Under the pieces are notes generated by a model that was not told the origin of the DNA, ran no database searches, and was given only the letters and a program-made list of their open reading frames with translations. A program made the translations under genes and the position numbers. Shown piece by piece: positions 8,123-16,190 of a stretch of DNA of 45,814 nucleotides. This DNA is from JAWXTP01 sp044433415. GTDB lineage: Bacteria > Bacteroidota > Bacteroidia > Bacteroidales > Rikenellaceae. Each line of letters starts with the position of its first letter. Within the stretch, counting starts at the first letter, position 1. The stretch is taken from assembly GCA_044433415.1 (NCBI GenBank), contig JAWXTP010000010.1, forward strand, positions 1 to 45,814, given 5' to 3'.

Positions 8123-10306
8123 TTAATCATACATTAATACAATGTCACTCACTTTAAATAAAACATCTTCCGAACGGTCTGACCAAATACCCTGTTCAGT
8201 ATATTTTATTTTTTCATTCTCTATTTGCTCTGTAAGCCCAAATTTCGGACGTTCTATTCTCTCAGTAAATTCACGTCGAGACTCCTTTATCACCGCATTA
8301 CACACTTCTTCACGCGTACGTGGTCTCTTGGCAATTTCCCACTTAAAGCCCTCTAGAGTTGTTAATGTTGCAGCTGTTGTTTTGTCAAGCGGGAAGATAT
8401 CATAAACCACATCATTAACCCATTTTATCCTAGACATCTCTGAACTATCAAAGGTTATAACCATAGAGCTACTAGTGGCATTAAAAATGGACACAGGTGT
8501 TTCCTCTTCCTCTTGATAAAATACAGTCTGAGCATTACCGTCAACAAAGGTTACGTCTATCTCATTATTCTCAAAATAAACCTCTATAAATTTACCCCTT
8601 ACTTGATTATATTTATTTGGAGCTACCTCTTGTGCAATTATAGGGAAACCATAAAGTTCCGCTCTATCAGCTACACTACCCTTAGAGAAAAGCACCATTT
8701 CTTCGGCTGTAATTTGGTTTTGCATATTCCAAACTATTGCATTGTTGTTAAGGTGTAAAGTAGAGTCAAAACTAATAGAAATTATCGTATCACAAACAGC
8801 TTGAATATCAAGCTTGTAAACCAATACAGAATCTATACCCTTAATAAAATAATCCGACGAATCAGGCTCACTCTTGATAGGTTCTCGTTCGATATCTGGT
8901 CTTTCTAAAACTATAGAATCAGCACTATTTGACAAAGTATCGACCCCCTCATGGTCATGGTCACAATGTTCATGGTCATGCTCCTCAACTGGTAAGAACC
9001 AGCCTCTTTGAGGTTTATTTTTTAAGCGTTCTTGTCGTTTCTCCTCTTTAGCCTTCTGTTTAGCCTCCTTAGCAGCTCTTTTTAGTTCTTTTTTTGTTTT
9101 AGGAACTACACTTTCTTCAACAAACACGCTATCTTGAGCTGACACACTATCTTGAACAATTAAGGAATCTTGCTGGACAAAATCATTATGCATAGAATCT
9201 CTAAGCATGTTATTTGCAATAAGCATTGAATCCTTACTTTCTATGAAATCATCAATATTATGTTCTGGCAAGGTATCAGCAAAAGCTAAATTATCAAAGT
9301 GACGTTCCGTACCTAAAGAGTCTAAGGTACTTTTGCTAGCTTTTACTTCCTTTTTCTCACGCGACAACATAGGGTAAAGCAACAATGTATCTGCCCTTAT
9401 AAATGTAGAGTCGCTAGCTATATCTGGATTATAAGAAAGAGCTGAGGCATTATCTGTCATAATTACCTTTTTGAGATTAGCCCAATAGTGTCCATAGTTA
9501 CCAAAGAACATAACATTCTGTGTAGTGTCAACGATTTGAATATTACGTCGCAACTCACTCTCAGAAAGTTTACTCCAATGGCGTATACTATCAGCCCATA
9601 CCTCTTGTTCCGCACTTAACATATAGGCATTATCTGTAAAGGTATAAAGTTCTTTTCTTCTATCATAAGAACCACTATAGGCTTCTAAGTATTCATCACT
9701 ATCATTCCAAATAGAAGTCTTAGTAAAAAATGTAACATAGTCAGTATTTAAATCAAAACCTACAGAATCCGTTTTTATAAGATAATCATCATTTTTCATC
9801 TCTACATTACCCGTAAGAATCAACTCTCTAGTTTGTGTATGATAATCACCACGTTCACTTTCCATTAAGTTATCATCTTGAGTAATCGTACCACCCCCGT
9901 AATAACTAGCTATATTTGTATAGGTGTTAAACTCCATATTATGAGTATACAGCACAGCCTCCTTGTCTATAGTTTTAATGATAGGCGCATAAACTCTAGC
10001 GATATTATTTTTTTCATCATACGTAAACCTATCACCATAAATATATGTAGAATCAGAATTAATAATAACATTACCTATACCTTCAAAATCCTGATCTTCA
10101 TACATATATGCAGTATCACAGGTAATTATAGCCCCATTATGATGAAATGCCACATTACCTGTTAATTTAATAATTTCCCCCTGATTAATGACATTTGTGA
10201 TGTCACTCCTATAATCTACTTTGGGTTTCTGCTGCTGTTGTGCAACAACAGCAACGGAAACCCAGATGAAAATCATTGATAATATTAATGATATTCTTTT
10301 TATCAT
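8123..10306 (-). CDS. OstA/LptA-like organic-solvent-tolerance family protein
   Basis: A 727-aa exported protein; residues 1-22 are a signal peptide ending near VVAQQ. The N-terminal ~240 residues look like repeated OstA/LptA beta-jellyroll strands (GEIIKLTGNVAFHHNGAIITCDTAYMY and similar phrases such as LILTGNVEMKNDDYLIKTD). Bacteroidota carry such a long OstA-like protein in place of a small LptA, presumably bridging LPS transport across the periplasm. A strongly charged Lys/Arg/Glu segment (~402-435) is followed by the His/Asp-rich stretch HDHEHCDHDHEG (~440-452), a plausible metal-binding loop that is unusual for the family. The C-terminal ~200 residues return to OstA-like beta sequence. 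The neighbouring SurA-like chaperone genes fit an outer-membrane biogenesis operon. Family call good; mechanism inferred. Confidence 0.8.
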   Translation of the reverse strand: MIKRISLILSMIFIWVSVAVVAQQQQKPKVDYRSDITNVINQGEIIKLTGNVAFHHNGAIITCDTAYMYEDQDFEGIGNVIINSDSTYIYGDRFTYDEKNNIARVYAPIIKTIDKEAVLYTHNMEFNTYTNIASYYGGGTITQDDNLMESERGDYHTQTRELILTGNVEMKNDDYLIKTDSVGFDLNTDYVTFFTKTSIWNDSDEYLEAYSGSYDRRKELYTFTDNAYMLSAEQEVWADSIRHWSKLSESELRRNIQIVDTTQNVMFFGNYGHYWANLKKVIMTDNASALSYNPDIASDSTFIRADTLLLYPMLSREKKEVKASKSTLDSLGTERHFDNLAFADTLPEHNIDDFIESKDSMLIANNMLRDSMHNDFVQQDSLIVQDSVSAQDSVFVEESVVPKTKKELKRAAKEAKQKAKEEKRQERLKNKPQRGWFLPVEEHDHEHCDHDHEGVDTLSNSADSIVLERPDIEREPIKSEPDSSDYFIKGIDSVLVYKLDIQAVCDTIISISFDSTLHLNNNAIVWNMQNQITAEEMVLFSKGSVADRAELYGFPIIAQEVAPNKYNQVRGKFIEVYFENNEIDVTFVDGNAQTVFYQEEEETPVSIFNATSSSMVITFDSSEMSRIKWVNDVVYDIFPLDKTTAATLTTLEGFKWEIAKRPRTREEVCNAVIKESRREFTERIERPKFGLTEQIENEKIKYTEQGIWSDRSEDVLFKVSDIVLMYD

Positions 10307-10359
10307 TTATAAATATATTTTATTCGGTAAAATAATAGTTTTGAAAACGTACCAAATTA

Positions 10360-11799
10360 TTATTTATACCATTTTTTGTTTTTAATAGGAATATTTCTGT
10401 ATCTGTTATCAACATTTACATATATTTCAGCTATTTTATCGTCTATCCATTTCTGGTATACTTCCTCTTGTTTGATTCTTAAAGCCATTTGCTCTAAAAT
10501 CACATAGTCCTCTTTAAGATTTGCAACATGTGATGGGATAATTGCATCAAGTCTTACAACTTTCACCATATCATTACCACTATCATCTTTTGTAATATAA
10601 GCATGAGACAGCTCCCCAATTTTCAATTTACTTAAAGCGTCAAATTCTGTACCTAACTCCTCTTTAAAGAATTTAAGTGATTTTGCTTTTACTCCTCTTT
10701 GTGCTTCTGCATAAGTATTAGGAACAGCTCCAGCAGAAACTCTTGTTGTTTCATCATCAGAATATTGAACTACTGCCAAATCAAAAGTTAATCTTTCTTC
10801 TCTAATTTCATTAGCTACACTATCAAGAGTACTAACAGCTCTTTCTAGGTCTGCTATAGGGAACTTAAGTCTTAAAAGAATATGTCTACAGTGATAAAGA
10901 CCATCATTAACAGAAATTAATTCTATAAGGTGAAATCCATATCTTGTTTCAACAACATCAGAAACCTGACCTGGTTTTAACCTTTGTAAAGCCTCAGCAA
11001 ATGGTGCCTCATAAGTGTCAGGTCTTGCTGGTGGCAATTCACCGCCACTAGATGCTGTACCTGGGTCTTCTGAATACATACGAGCCATAGTTTGAAACTT
11101 CGTTCCATTCATAACACGCTCTCTTATACCTATAAGCTCTTCTTTAACATTTAACTTAGCTTCATCAGTTTTTGGAGTATGAATAGTAAGCTGAGAGTAA
11201 GAGTATTGCTCAGGGATAATTCCTAAACTGTCTTTATCTATACCTTTATAATACTTCACAATATCACTAGGTGTCATAATGACCTCTCTTTTTACGGTAT
11301 TCTCCATAGTATTGGCCAATTCACTCTCTCTTAAACGCTCAATAATGTACTCTCTAACTGAGAAGATAGGTCTATTGAAATATTTCTCTACTTCAGCAGT
11401 AGAGCCTTTTTGTTCTATTAATGAAGCAAGATATTGTTCAGCTTGTAACATAACCTGCGCTTCATTGATTACTAAAGAGTCTTTAGCAGCAAATGATGCA
11501 AGGAGTTTCTGAGATAAAAGAGTCTCAAAAGCCTCGGCCTTAGCACTTTCTCCCGTATAGCCACGCTGTCTATAGCTTTGCTCAACCAATTCTTCTGTCA
11601 TTTGAAGATCTGAATAAAGAATCATAGAACTTCCCACTACTGCAATAACCTCATCAGCAATAAATCTCTCTCTTTTAACAGGCTCTTTCTCTATCTCTAC
11701 TTCTGTAGAATCCTGAGTTTGAGCAAAAGAAATATCTATCATACCTCCAAACAACAAAGACGCTAATATAATTATTTTTTTAAGTCTTTCAAATTTCAT
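10360..11799 (-). CDS. SurA-like periplasmic chaperone with two parvulin (PpiC) domains
   Basis: A 479-aa exported peptidyl-prolyl isomerase. The signal peptide is residues 1-26 (cleavage after SFA). A SurA-type N-domain follows (DEVIAVVGSSMILYSDLQM, ~48-66, then helices up to ~185). Parvulin domain 1 spans ~195-305 (EQYSYSQLTIHTP ... SEDPGTASSGGELPPARPD ... ARYGFHLIELISV-like end). Domain 2 begins at YHCRHILLRLK (~316) and is more divergent, with SAGAVP in place of the usual SGGDLG-type motif. SurA-like proteins chaperone outer-membrane proteins through the periplasm. The gene lies 39 bp after the PPIase-like lipoprotein and 53 bp before the OstA-like gene, so the three are probably one operon. 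Confidence 0.88.
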   Translation of the reverse strand: MKFERLKKIIILASLLFGGMIDISFAQTQDSTEVEIEKEPVKRERFIADEVIAVVGSSMILYSDLQMTEELVEQSYRQRGYTGESAKAEAFETLLSQKLLASFAAKDSLVINEAQVMLQAEQYLASLIEQKGSTAEVEKYFNRPIFSVREYIIERLRESELANTMENTVKREVIMTPSDIVKYYKGIDKDSLGIIPEQYSYSQLTIHTPKTDEAKLNVKEELIGIRERVMNGTKFQTMARMYSEDPGTASSGGELPPARPDTYEAPFAEALQRLKPGQVSDVVETRYGFHLIELISVNDGLYHCRHILLRLKFPIADLERAVSTLDSVANEIREERLTFDLAVVQYSDDETTRVSAGAVPNTYAEAQRGVKAKSLKFFKEELGTEFDALSKLKIGELSHAYITKDDSGNDMVKVVRLDAIIPSHVANLKEDYVILEQMALRIKQEEVYQKWIDDKIAEIYVNVDNRYRNIPIKNKKWYK

Positions 11800-11838
11800 A
11801 TCAATATAAAGTTTTTAATTAATCTATTTCAAATTGTC

Positions 11839-12765
11839 TTAATTTTGTATTTTAGTTTGTCGAAGAGAATCTATTTTAGTGGAGTTCCATTTAACACTAT
11901 CTTGTTTCTCAATTTTGACAATCCCACTTCTTAAAGAACTATTGTAAAGAGAATCTTCAACTTCTTGAATATAATGTTTACGTCGTTCATTTAATATAGC
12001 TGTCTTAATAGTCGAGCTTACCATATTTAAAGGCATATAATCACCTGTAAGATTATAATCCATGATTTTAAGGTAGTAAGTTGTACCACTCTCTGTCACC
12101 TCATAGGACGTATTATGCTTTAAAAAGTTGTCTAAATTTTTATCTGTAAAAGGTAGTACATTAACAATATCATTAAAATAATACCACTGCTCACTATAAT
12201 CATTAAATTTCAAAATCTCCTTCTTAGATAAATCTATTAAATCTATCTTGGCATCACTTTTATAAGAATCAACAAGTTCTTTAAAATTCTGCTCTTGCTT
12301 AGAACCTTCATCAAACATAATGACTTTAGCCTGCACTATTGGAGATATAAGTTTAAATTGGTGTTTATTTTCATTATAATAATCTGTTATCTCCTGATTA
12401 GAAACCAAAGTATCAACTATAGCCGCTAACGCTCTATTATAATTAAAAGTAATAAGAGAGATTCTATAATCCTCAATTTTACGTTCAATGTCCTCAAGTT
12501 GTTTATTTGACAAAATAAGGGCGCTTTCATTAAGTTTCAACTCATTCCTCACCCACTTATCAATGTAGGCTTCAAGAATCAATAAACTGTCACCTGATGA
12601 CAAGCCTTTAAATAAAACAGTATCTAAATCATCAAAATAAAATTCTTTTTCACCAACCGAAGCCAATAAAACACGCTCTTGCTGTTTTAAAAAATTTAAT
12701 TTATCACAAGAAGTCATCATTATTATTGCAATAAAAACTATATATACATTATTTATATTTTTCAT
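11839..12765 (-). CDS. SurA-N-like/PPIase-like lipoprotein
   Basis: A 308-aa predicted lipoprotein: signal sequence 1-19 ends in MMTSC, with Cys20 as the lipidation site. The mature part is mostly helical and charged. Its start (LLASVGEKEFYFDDLDTVLF, ~33-52) resembles the SurA N-domain, and the middle (ITDYYNENKHQFKL, ~125) resembles the linker before a parvulin domain. No full parvulin signature is seen. In Bacteroidota a short lipoprotein of this kind commonly precedes a SurA-like PPIase, so a chaperone role in outer-membrane assembly is inferred from context. A -7 box (12924-12931) and an inverted repeat (12820-12850) lie upstream. Confidence 0.65.
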   Translation of the reverse strand: MKNINNVYIVFIAIIMMTSCDKLNFLKQQERVLLASVGEKEFYFDDLDTVLFKGLSSGDSLLILEAYIDKWVRNELKLNESALILSNKQLEDIERKIEDYRISLITFNYNRALAAIVDTLVSNQEITDYYNENKHQFKLISPIVQAKVIMFDEGSKQEQNFKELVDSYKSDAKIDLIDLSKKEILKFNDYSEQWYYFNDIVNVLPFTDKNLDNFLKHNTSYEVTESGTTYYLKIMDYNLTGDYMPLNMVSSTIKTAILNERRKHYIQEVEDSLYNSSLRSGIVKIEKQDSVKWNSTKIDSLRQTKIQN

Positions 12766-12819
12766 AATTCGAATAAGATGACACTGTAAAGTCAGTTTTA
12801 AAAACTACTAAATTAAATT

Positions 12820-12850
12820 TAGGAGGTTCCCTTTAGTGAGTCCCCTTTTA
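12820..12850. repeat. Leader inverted repeat, copy N (degenerate)
   Basis: The half-sites AGGAGGTTCCC and GAGTCCCCTTTTA resemble the right arm of the family, but they are arranged more as a direct than an inverted repeat. It lies between the -7 box at 12924-12931 and the lipoprotein ATG at 12765. Confidence 0.35.
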
Positions 12851-12923
12851 TTTTACTTTCATAAACGCACACTATAAAGAAATATTATATAGTATATAAC
12901 TTTTATAAAAAAAATAAACAGTA

Positions 12924-12931
12924 CAAAAGTA
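12924..12931 (-). promoter_or_regulatory. Probable -7 promoter box for the PPIase-like lipoprotein operon
   Basis: The minus strand reads TACTTTTG (consensus TAnnTTTG), with TTTC 20 bp upstream as a possible -33 box. It would drive the lipoprotein, SurA-like and OstA-like genes with a leader of ~150 nt. Confidence 0.5.
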
Positions 12932-12972
12932 ATTATTTTTTATCACTATAAGAAATGCGAACAAAAGATTTT

Positions 12973-13866
12973 CTAAATTTTATCCTCCTTTTGTTCATCT
13001 TCCAGATTTATCTCTTGATTAGATGTATCAATTTTAGGGGAGTTCTCTTTATTACCGTTTTCAATAGTAAGTAGTTTATACATAGTAAAGATTACAATTA
13101 TTGATGCCACAGAATATACTATATGATATATAGTATTGTTTTCAAAATAATCTGCATAAGGTGAAATAAACTGAGCTCTATCTTTACAAATATTAAATAA
13201 TAAAATAGACAGTGCGTTATTAAAAGAGTGTATCAAAATAACAGTCCATAGTGATTTTGTTTTGAAATATACTATACCCAAAACTATGGACACAAAAAAC
13301 ACATATATTATCTGCGCTGGATTTATATGAATTACGCTAAAAATTAACGATGCTATAACAATAGAACGAAAAGCTCCATACCTACGCTCAAAATCGCTTT
13401 GAACTATCCCCCTAAACAACATCTCTTCAAGCAAAGGAGCAGCTATGACACATGTAAGCATCATATAAGTACCCATTCTACCCATATAATCATACATAGT
13501 ACCTAAACTCTCGGAAAACAAACTCACGAAAGGGTTTACCACAAAAGTAATTGATATAACAGCTAAAATACCAAATAACACATAAAAAGGCGATGCTCTT
13601 TTAAATTTTCTTATTACTCTAACAGGTTTAGGGTTACTCAACTTAATATTCCTATGCGCACCTGCCATTAATAACATAATCACAAATACAACAATATAAG
13701 AACTTGCGCTTAAAATATCACGTATTCCTTGAACATCTGCATATGTTTTTTCCAACAAGGCTGTTACTATACCCACAGTAGTTGCTAAAATAAAATACAA
13801 CCCTAAAAACATAATAATATCCATAAGATTTGGATATTTGCTATCTGTTAATTTATTTTTTATCAT
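12973..13866 (-). CDS. CPBP-family intramembrane metalloprotease (CAAX/Abi type)
   Basis: A 297-aa polytopic membrane protein with about eight hydrophobic segments (first ~15-40, second ~50-65). The CPBP motifs are present in order: EEMLFRG (EExxxR, ~146-152), FSVIHI (FxxxH, ~175-180) and HSFNN (HxxxN, ~212-216). These are the putative metal-site residues of Rce1-like and bacteriocin-immunity-type membrane proteases. The C-terminal ~30 residues are hydrophilic and acidic. The substrate is unknown; bacterial relatives range from self-immunity to stress functions. It is divergently transcribed from the DUF349 gene. Confidence 0.88.
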   Translation of the reverse strand: MIKNKLTDSKYPNLMDIIMFLGLYFILATTVGIVTALLEKTYADVQGIRDILSASSYIVVFVIMLLMAGAHRNIKLSNPKPVRVIRKFKRASPFYVLFGILAVISITFVVNPFVSLFSESLGTMYDYMGRMGTYMMLTCVIAAPLLEEMLFRGIVQSDFERRYGAFRSIVIASLIFSVIHINPAQIIYVFFVSIVLGIVYFKTKSLWTVILIHSFNNALSILLFNICKDRAQFISPYADYFENNTIYHIVYSVASIIVIFTMYKLLTIENGNKENSPKIDTSNQEINLEDEQKEDKI

Positions 13867-14003
13867 TCTTTATAGTTTTTAAATTCGCTTTATAATCATA
13901 GGCATACAATATACCATACTCAATTTTCCTATCAAAATAGGGTTCTAAAACGTTAAAATTTCATGTCCAATAATACTTTTAAAAACATACTAATAATTAT
14001 TTT

Positions 14004-14025
14004 AGGGGTGTTCTAGAAGTCCCCT
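14004..14025. repeat. Leader inverted repeat, copy E1 (short form)
   Basis: AGGGG-TG-TTCTAGAA-GT-CCCCT is a compact palindrome around TTCTAGAA. It is downstream of the -7 box (14074-14081) on the minus strand and ~140 bp upstream of the CPBP gene. Confidence 0.75.
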
Positions 14026-14073
14026 TTATCCTACTTAGAAGTCCTTAAAGTTCATATTGCAAATTCAACAAAA

Positions 14074-14081
14074 CAAATATA
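14074..14081 (-). promoter_or_regulatory. Probable -7 promoter box for the CPBP gene
   Basis: The minus strand reads TATATTTG, matching TAnnTTTG. There is no clear -33 box at 19-21 bp. Confidence 0.4.
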
Positions 14082-14127
14082 ACTATTTTTTTTAATTAGA
14101 GCTAACAATAAATTAAAATAAATTGCC

Positions 14128-14135
14128 TAACTTTG
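14128..14135 (+). promoter_or_regulatory. Probable -7 promoter box for the DUF349 gene
   Basis: TAACTTTG matches TAnnTTTG. It lies 99 bp before the ATG and 22 bp before copy E2 of the inverted repeat. No clear -33 box. Confidence 0.45.
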
Positions 14136-14157
14136 TAACTTGAAATTACTAATGTGG

Positions 14158-14186
14158 TTTAAGGTAGTTCTAGAAGTCCCCTTAAA
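14158..14186. repeat. Leader inverted repeat, copy E2 (short form)
   Basis: TTTAAGGTAG and TCCCCTTAAA surround the same TTCTAGAA centre as copy E1, but the outer bases differ and still pair (TTTAAGG with CCTTAAA). It lies 48 bp before the DUF349 ATG. Confidence 0.78.
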
Positions 14187-14234
14187 TAGCTATTAGTTAA
14201 TTGTGTTAATAATTTTTTAATTAACCTATTTTTT

Positions 14235-16109
14235 ATGGAGTCTACAGAATTAAAAAACTCTGTTCAGAATGATGAACAATTCGACACTGTCGAAACTATT
14301 GATGTACCTAACGTTGAGCTAAATTCTGAAACTGTTATTGAAACAGAAGAATTAGAACTTAACAACGACGATTTATCTGAGTTAAACGAGTCAGATAATA
14401 ACGAGAAAGCCCTTAGTGGCAAAAGTGAAGAAGAAATTATCCAAATCTTCACAGAATTACTTTCAAAACCGTATACAGAATCTCTTCGTAAAGAGATAGA
14501 AGTATTAAAAGTAGCTTTCTACAAAACTAAAAAAGCTAACTTCGAAAAACTAAAAAAAGAGTATGTAGAAATCAATTCTACAGAAGAAGGTTTTGTATAT
14601 GACGGAACTGAAACTGAAACTAAATTTAAATCTCTTTTAGCGGATTATAGAGCTTCACGTGATGAAGACCTAAAAAAACAAGAAGCTGAAAAAGAAGCCA
14701 ATTATAAAGAAAAACTTCAAATTATTGAAGAGCTTAAAGAGCTTACTAATAGTAGCGAAACTCTAAATGTTACTTTTGCAACATTTAAAGAACTTCAAAA
14801 CAGATGGAAAGAATCTGGCAGTGTGCCTAAATCTCATATTAAAGATTTATGGGAAAACTATCACCTACAAGTTGAGAAATTCTACGACTTCGTTAAAATT
14901 AATAACGAACTTCGTGATCTTGATTTAAAGAAAAATTATGAAGCTAAAGTTACTTTATGTGAAGATGCAGAAAATCTATTACTTGGAGAGTCTGTTGTAA
15001 ATATGTTCCAATCTCTACAGAAACTTCATGACCAATGGAGAGAGATAGGTCCTGTATCTATTGAATATAAAGAACAACTTTGGGAGCGTTTTAAAAGCAC
15101 TTCTACAAAAATCAACAAGCTACACCAAGATTATTTCGATGGCATTCGTAACGAACAAATCAAAAATTACGAGCTTAAAAGCAAACTATGTGATGAGGCA
15201 GAAGCTATTTTAAATGCTGAAAAACCTACTCACAAAGATTGGGAAACTGCTAGCGACAAATTAATTGAAATACAAAAAGTGTGGAAAACTATAGGTTTTG
15301 CTCCTAAAAAAGAAAACAACCTTGTTTACGCACGCTTTAGAGAAATTTGCGACAAGTTCTTCGTTCAAAAAGGTGAATATTTTGATAACCTTAAAAACGA
15401 GATGGAAAACAACCTTAAGGCAAAAACTTTGTTATGTGTACAGGCAGAAGCTCTATCAGAAAGTGAAGACTGGAAAGCTAGCACAGAACAAATTCTTGAA
15501 CTTCAAAAAAATTGGAAGTTAATAGGCGCTGTTCCTCGTAAGAATTTTGATCCTATATGGAAAAGATTTAGAACTGCTTGTGATAAATTCTTTGAACGCA
15601 AAAGCGCTCACTACAATTCTTTAGACAACAAGTACGAAGTTAACCTTACTGCTAAAAAACAAATTATCGAGAAACTACGTTCTTTTGATATAGAAAGTGA
15701 TACTAACGCTTTTGAAACATTAAAAGCTATCCAAAAAGAATGGACTGAGATAGGGTTTGTACCTATGGCTCAAAAAGATGCTATACAAAAAGAATATAGA
15801 GAGATAATAGACGGATTGTTTGCAGCTCTTCGCTCTCAAGGTAAAGACCGTAAGATTACTCGTTTTAAAGAAAAGGTATCAAGTTTTGCAAGTTCTGGTC
15901 GCTCTATGAAAGGCGAGCGTGACCGTATCATGTTTAAAATTGAAGCTCTAAAAGCTGATATTATACTATTAGAGAACAACATAGGCTTCTTTGCTAAAAG
16001 TAAAAATGCTGACGCTTTAATTAATGATGTTAAAGTTAAAATCAATAAGGCTAAAGAAGATATTGTTACTTTAAAAGAGCAAATCAAAATTATTGATAGC
16101 AAAGAATAA
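14235..16109 (+). CDS. DUF349-repeat protein
   Basis: A 624-aa soluble, highly charged, helical protein. After an acidic N-terminus (~1-65) there are repeated ~70-75-aa DUF349 units, recognisable by a Trp-centred phrase followed by the F-x3-xDKFF type: LQNRWKESGSVPKSH, LHDQWREIGPVSIEY, IQKVWKTIGFAPKKE, LQKNWKLIGAVPRKN and IQKEWTEIGFVPMAQ. That gives at least five units between ~190 and ~540. The last ~80 residues form a coiled coil. DUF349 proteins are widespread in Bacteroidota and Actinobacteria; the molecular role is not established, although the extended helical-repeat design suggests a scaffold or nucleic-acid-binding role. It lies upstream of pyrG with an 81-bp gap. Confidence 0.88.
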   Translation: MESTELKNSVQNDEQFDTVETIDVPNVELNSETVIETEELELNNDDLSELNESDNNEKALSGKSEEEIIQIFTELLSKPYTESLRKEIEVLKVAFYKTKKANFEKLKKEYVEINSTEEGFVYDGTETETKFKSLLADYRASRDEDLKKQEAEKEANYKEKLQIIEELKELTNSSETLNVTFATFKELQNRWKESGSVPKSHIKDLWENYHLQVEKFYDFVKINNELRDLDLKKNYEAKVTLCEDAENLLLGESVVNMFQSLQKLHDQWREIGPVSIEYKEQLWERFKSTSTKINKLHQDYFDGIRNEQIKNYELKSKLCDEAEAILNAEKPTHKDWETASDKLIEIQKVWKTIGFAPKKENNLVYARFREICDKFFVQKGEYFDNLKNEMENNLKAKTLLCVQAEALSESEDWKASTEQILELQKNWKLIGAVPRKNFDPIWKRFRTACDKFFERKSAHYNSLDNKYEVNLTAKKQIIEKLRSFDIESDTNAFETLKAIQKEWTEIGFVPMAQKDAIQKEYREIIDGLFAALRSQGKDRKITRFKEKVSSFASSGRSMKGERDRIMFKIEALKADIILLENNIGFFAKSKNADALINDVKVKINKAKEDIVTLKEQIKIIDSKE

Positions 16110-16145
16110 TTTATAAAATTTGTTCTTTAACAACACAAAATTATA

Positions 16146-16173
16146 GCTTAGAATAACTTTTATTTATGATTCT
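16146..16173 (+). other. Small hairpin upstream of pyrG
   Basis: CTTAGAAT and ATTCTAAG pair (8 bp) across a 12-nt loop, 18 bp before the pyrG ATG. It is not followed by a T-run, so it is more a leader hairpin than a terminator. Confidence 0.35.
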
Positions 16174-16190
16174 AAGTTAAATACATAAAT

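Larger units (their letters stand above)
13867..14234. other. 368-bp divergent promoter region with a palindrome for each side
   Basis: This gap separates the divergent CPBP and DUF349 genes. It holds a minus-strand -7 box (14074-14081) with a short palindrome downstream of it (14004-14025), and a plus-strand -7 box (14128-14135) with the matching palindrome downstream of it (14158-14186). A third related segment, starting GGGTTCTAAAACGTTAAAAT at 13939, looks like a decayed arm. No coding potential. Confidence 0.7.

Noticed and set aside
14004..14186. Heat-shock-type or LexA operators at the TTCTAGAA palindromes
   Set aside because: The same palindrome arms occur before many unrelated genes, and the outer arms vary while staying paired, which fits a repeat family better than a specific regulon.
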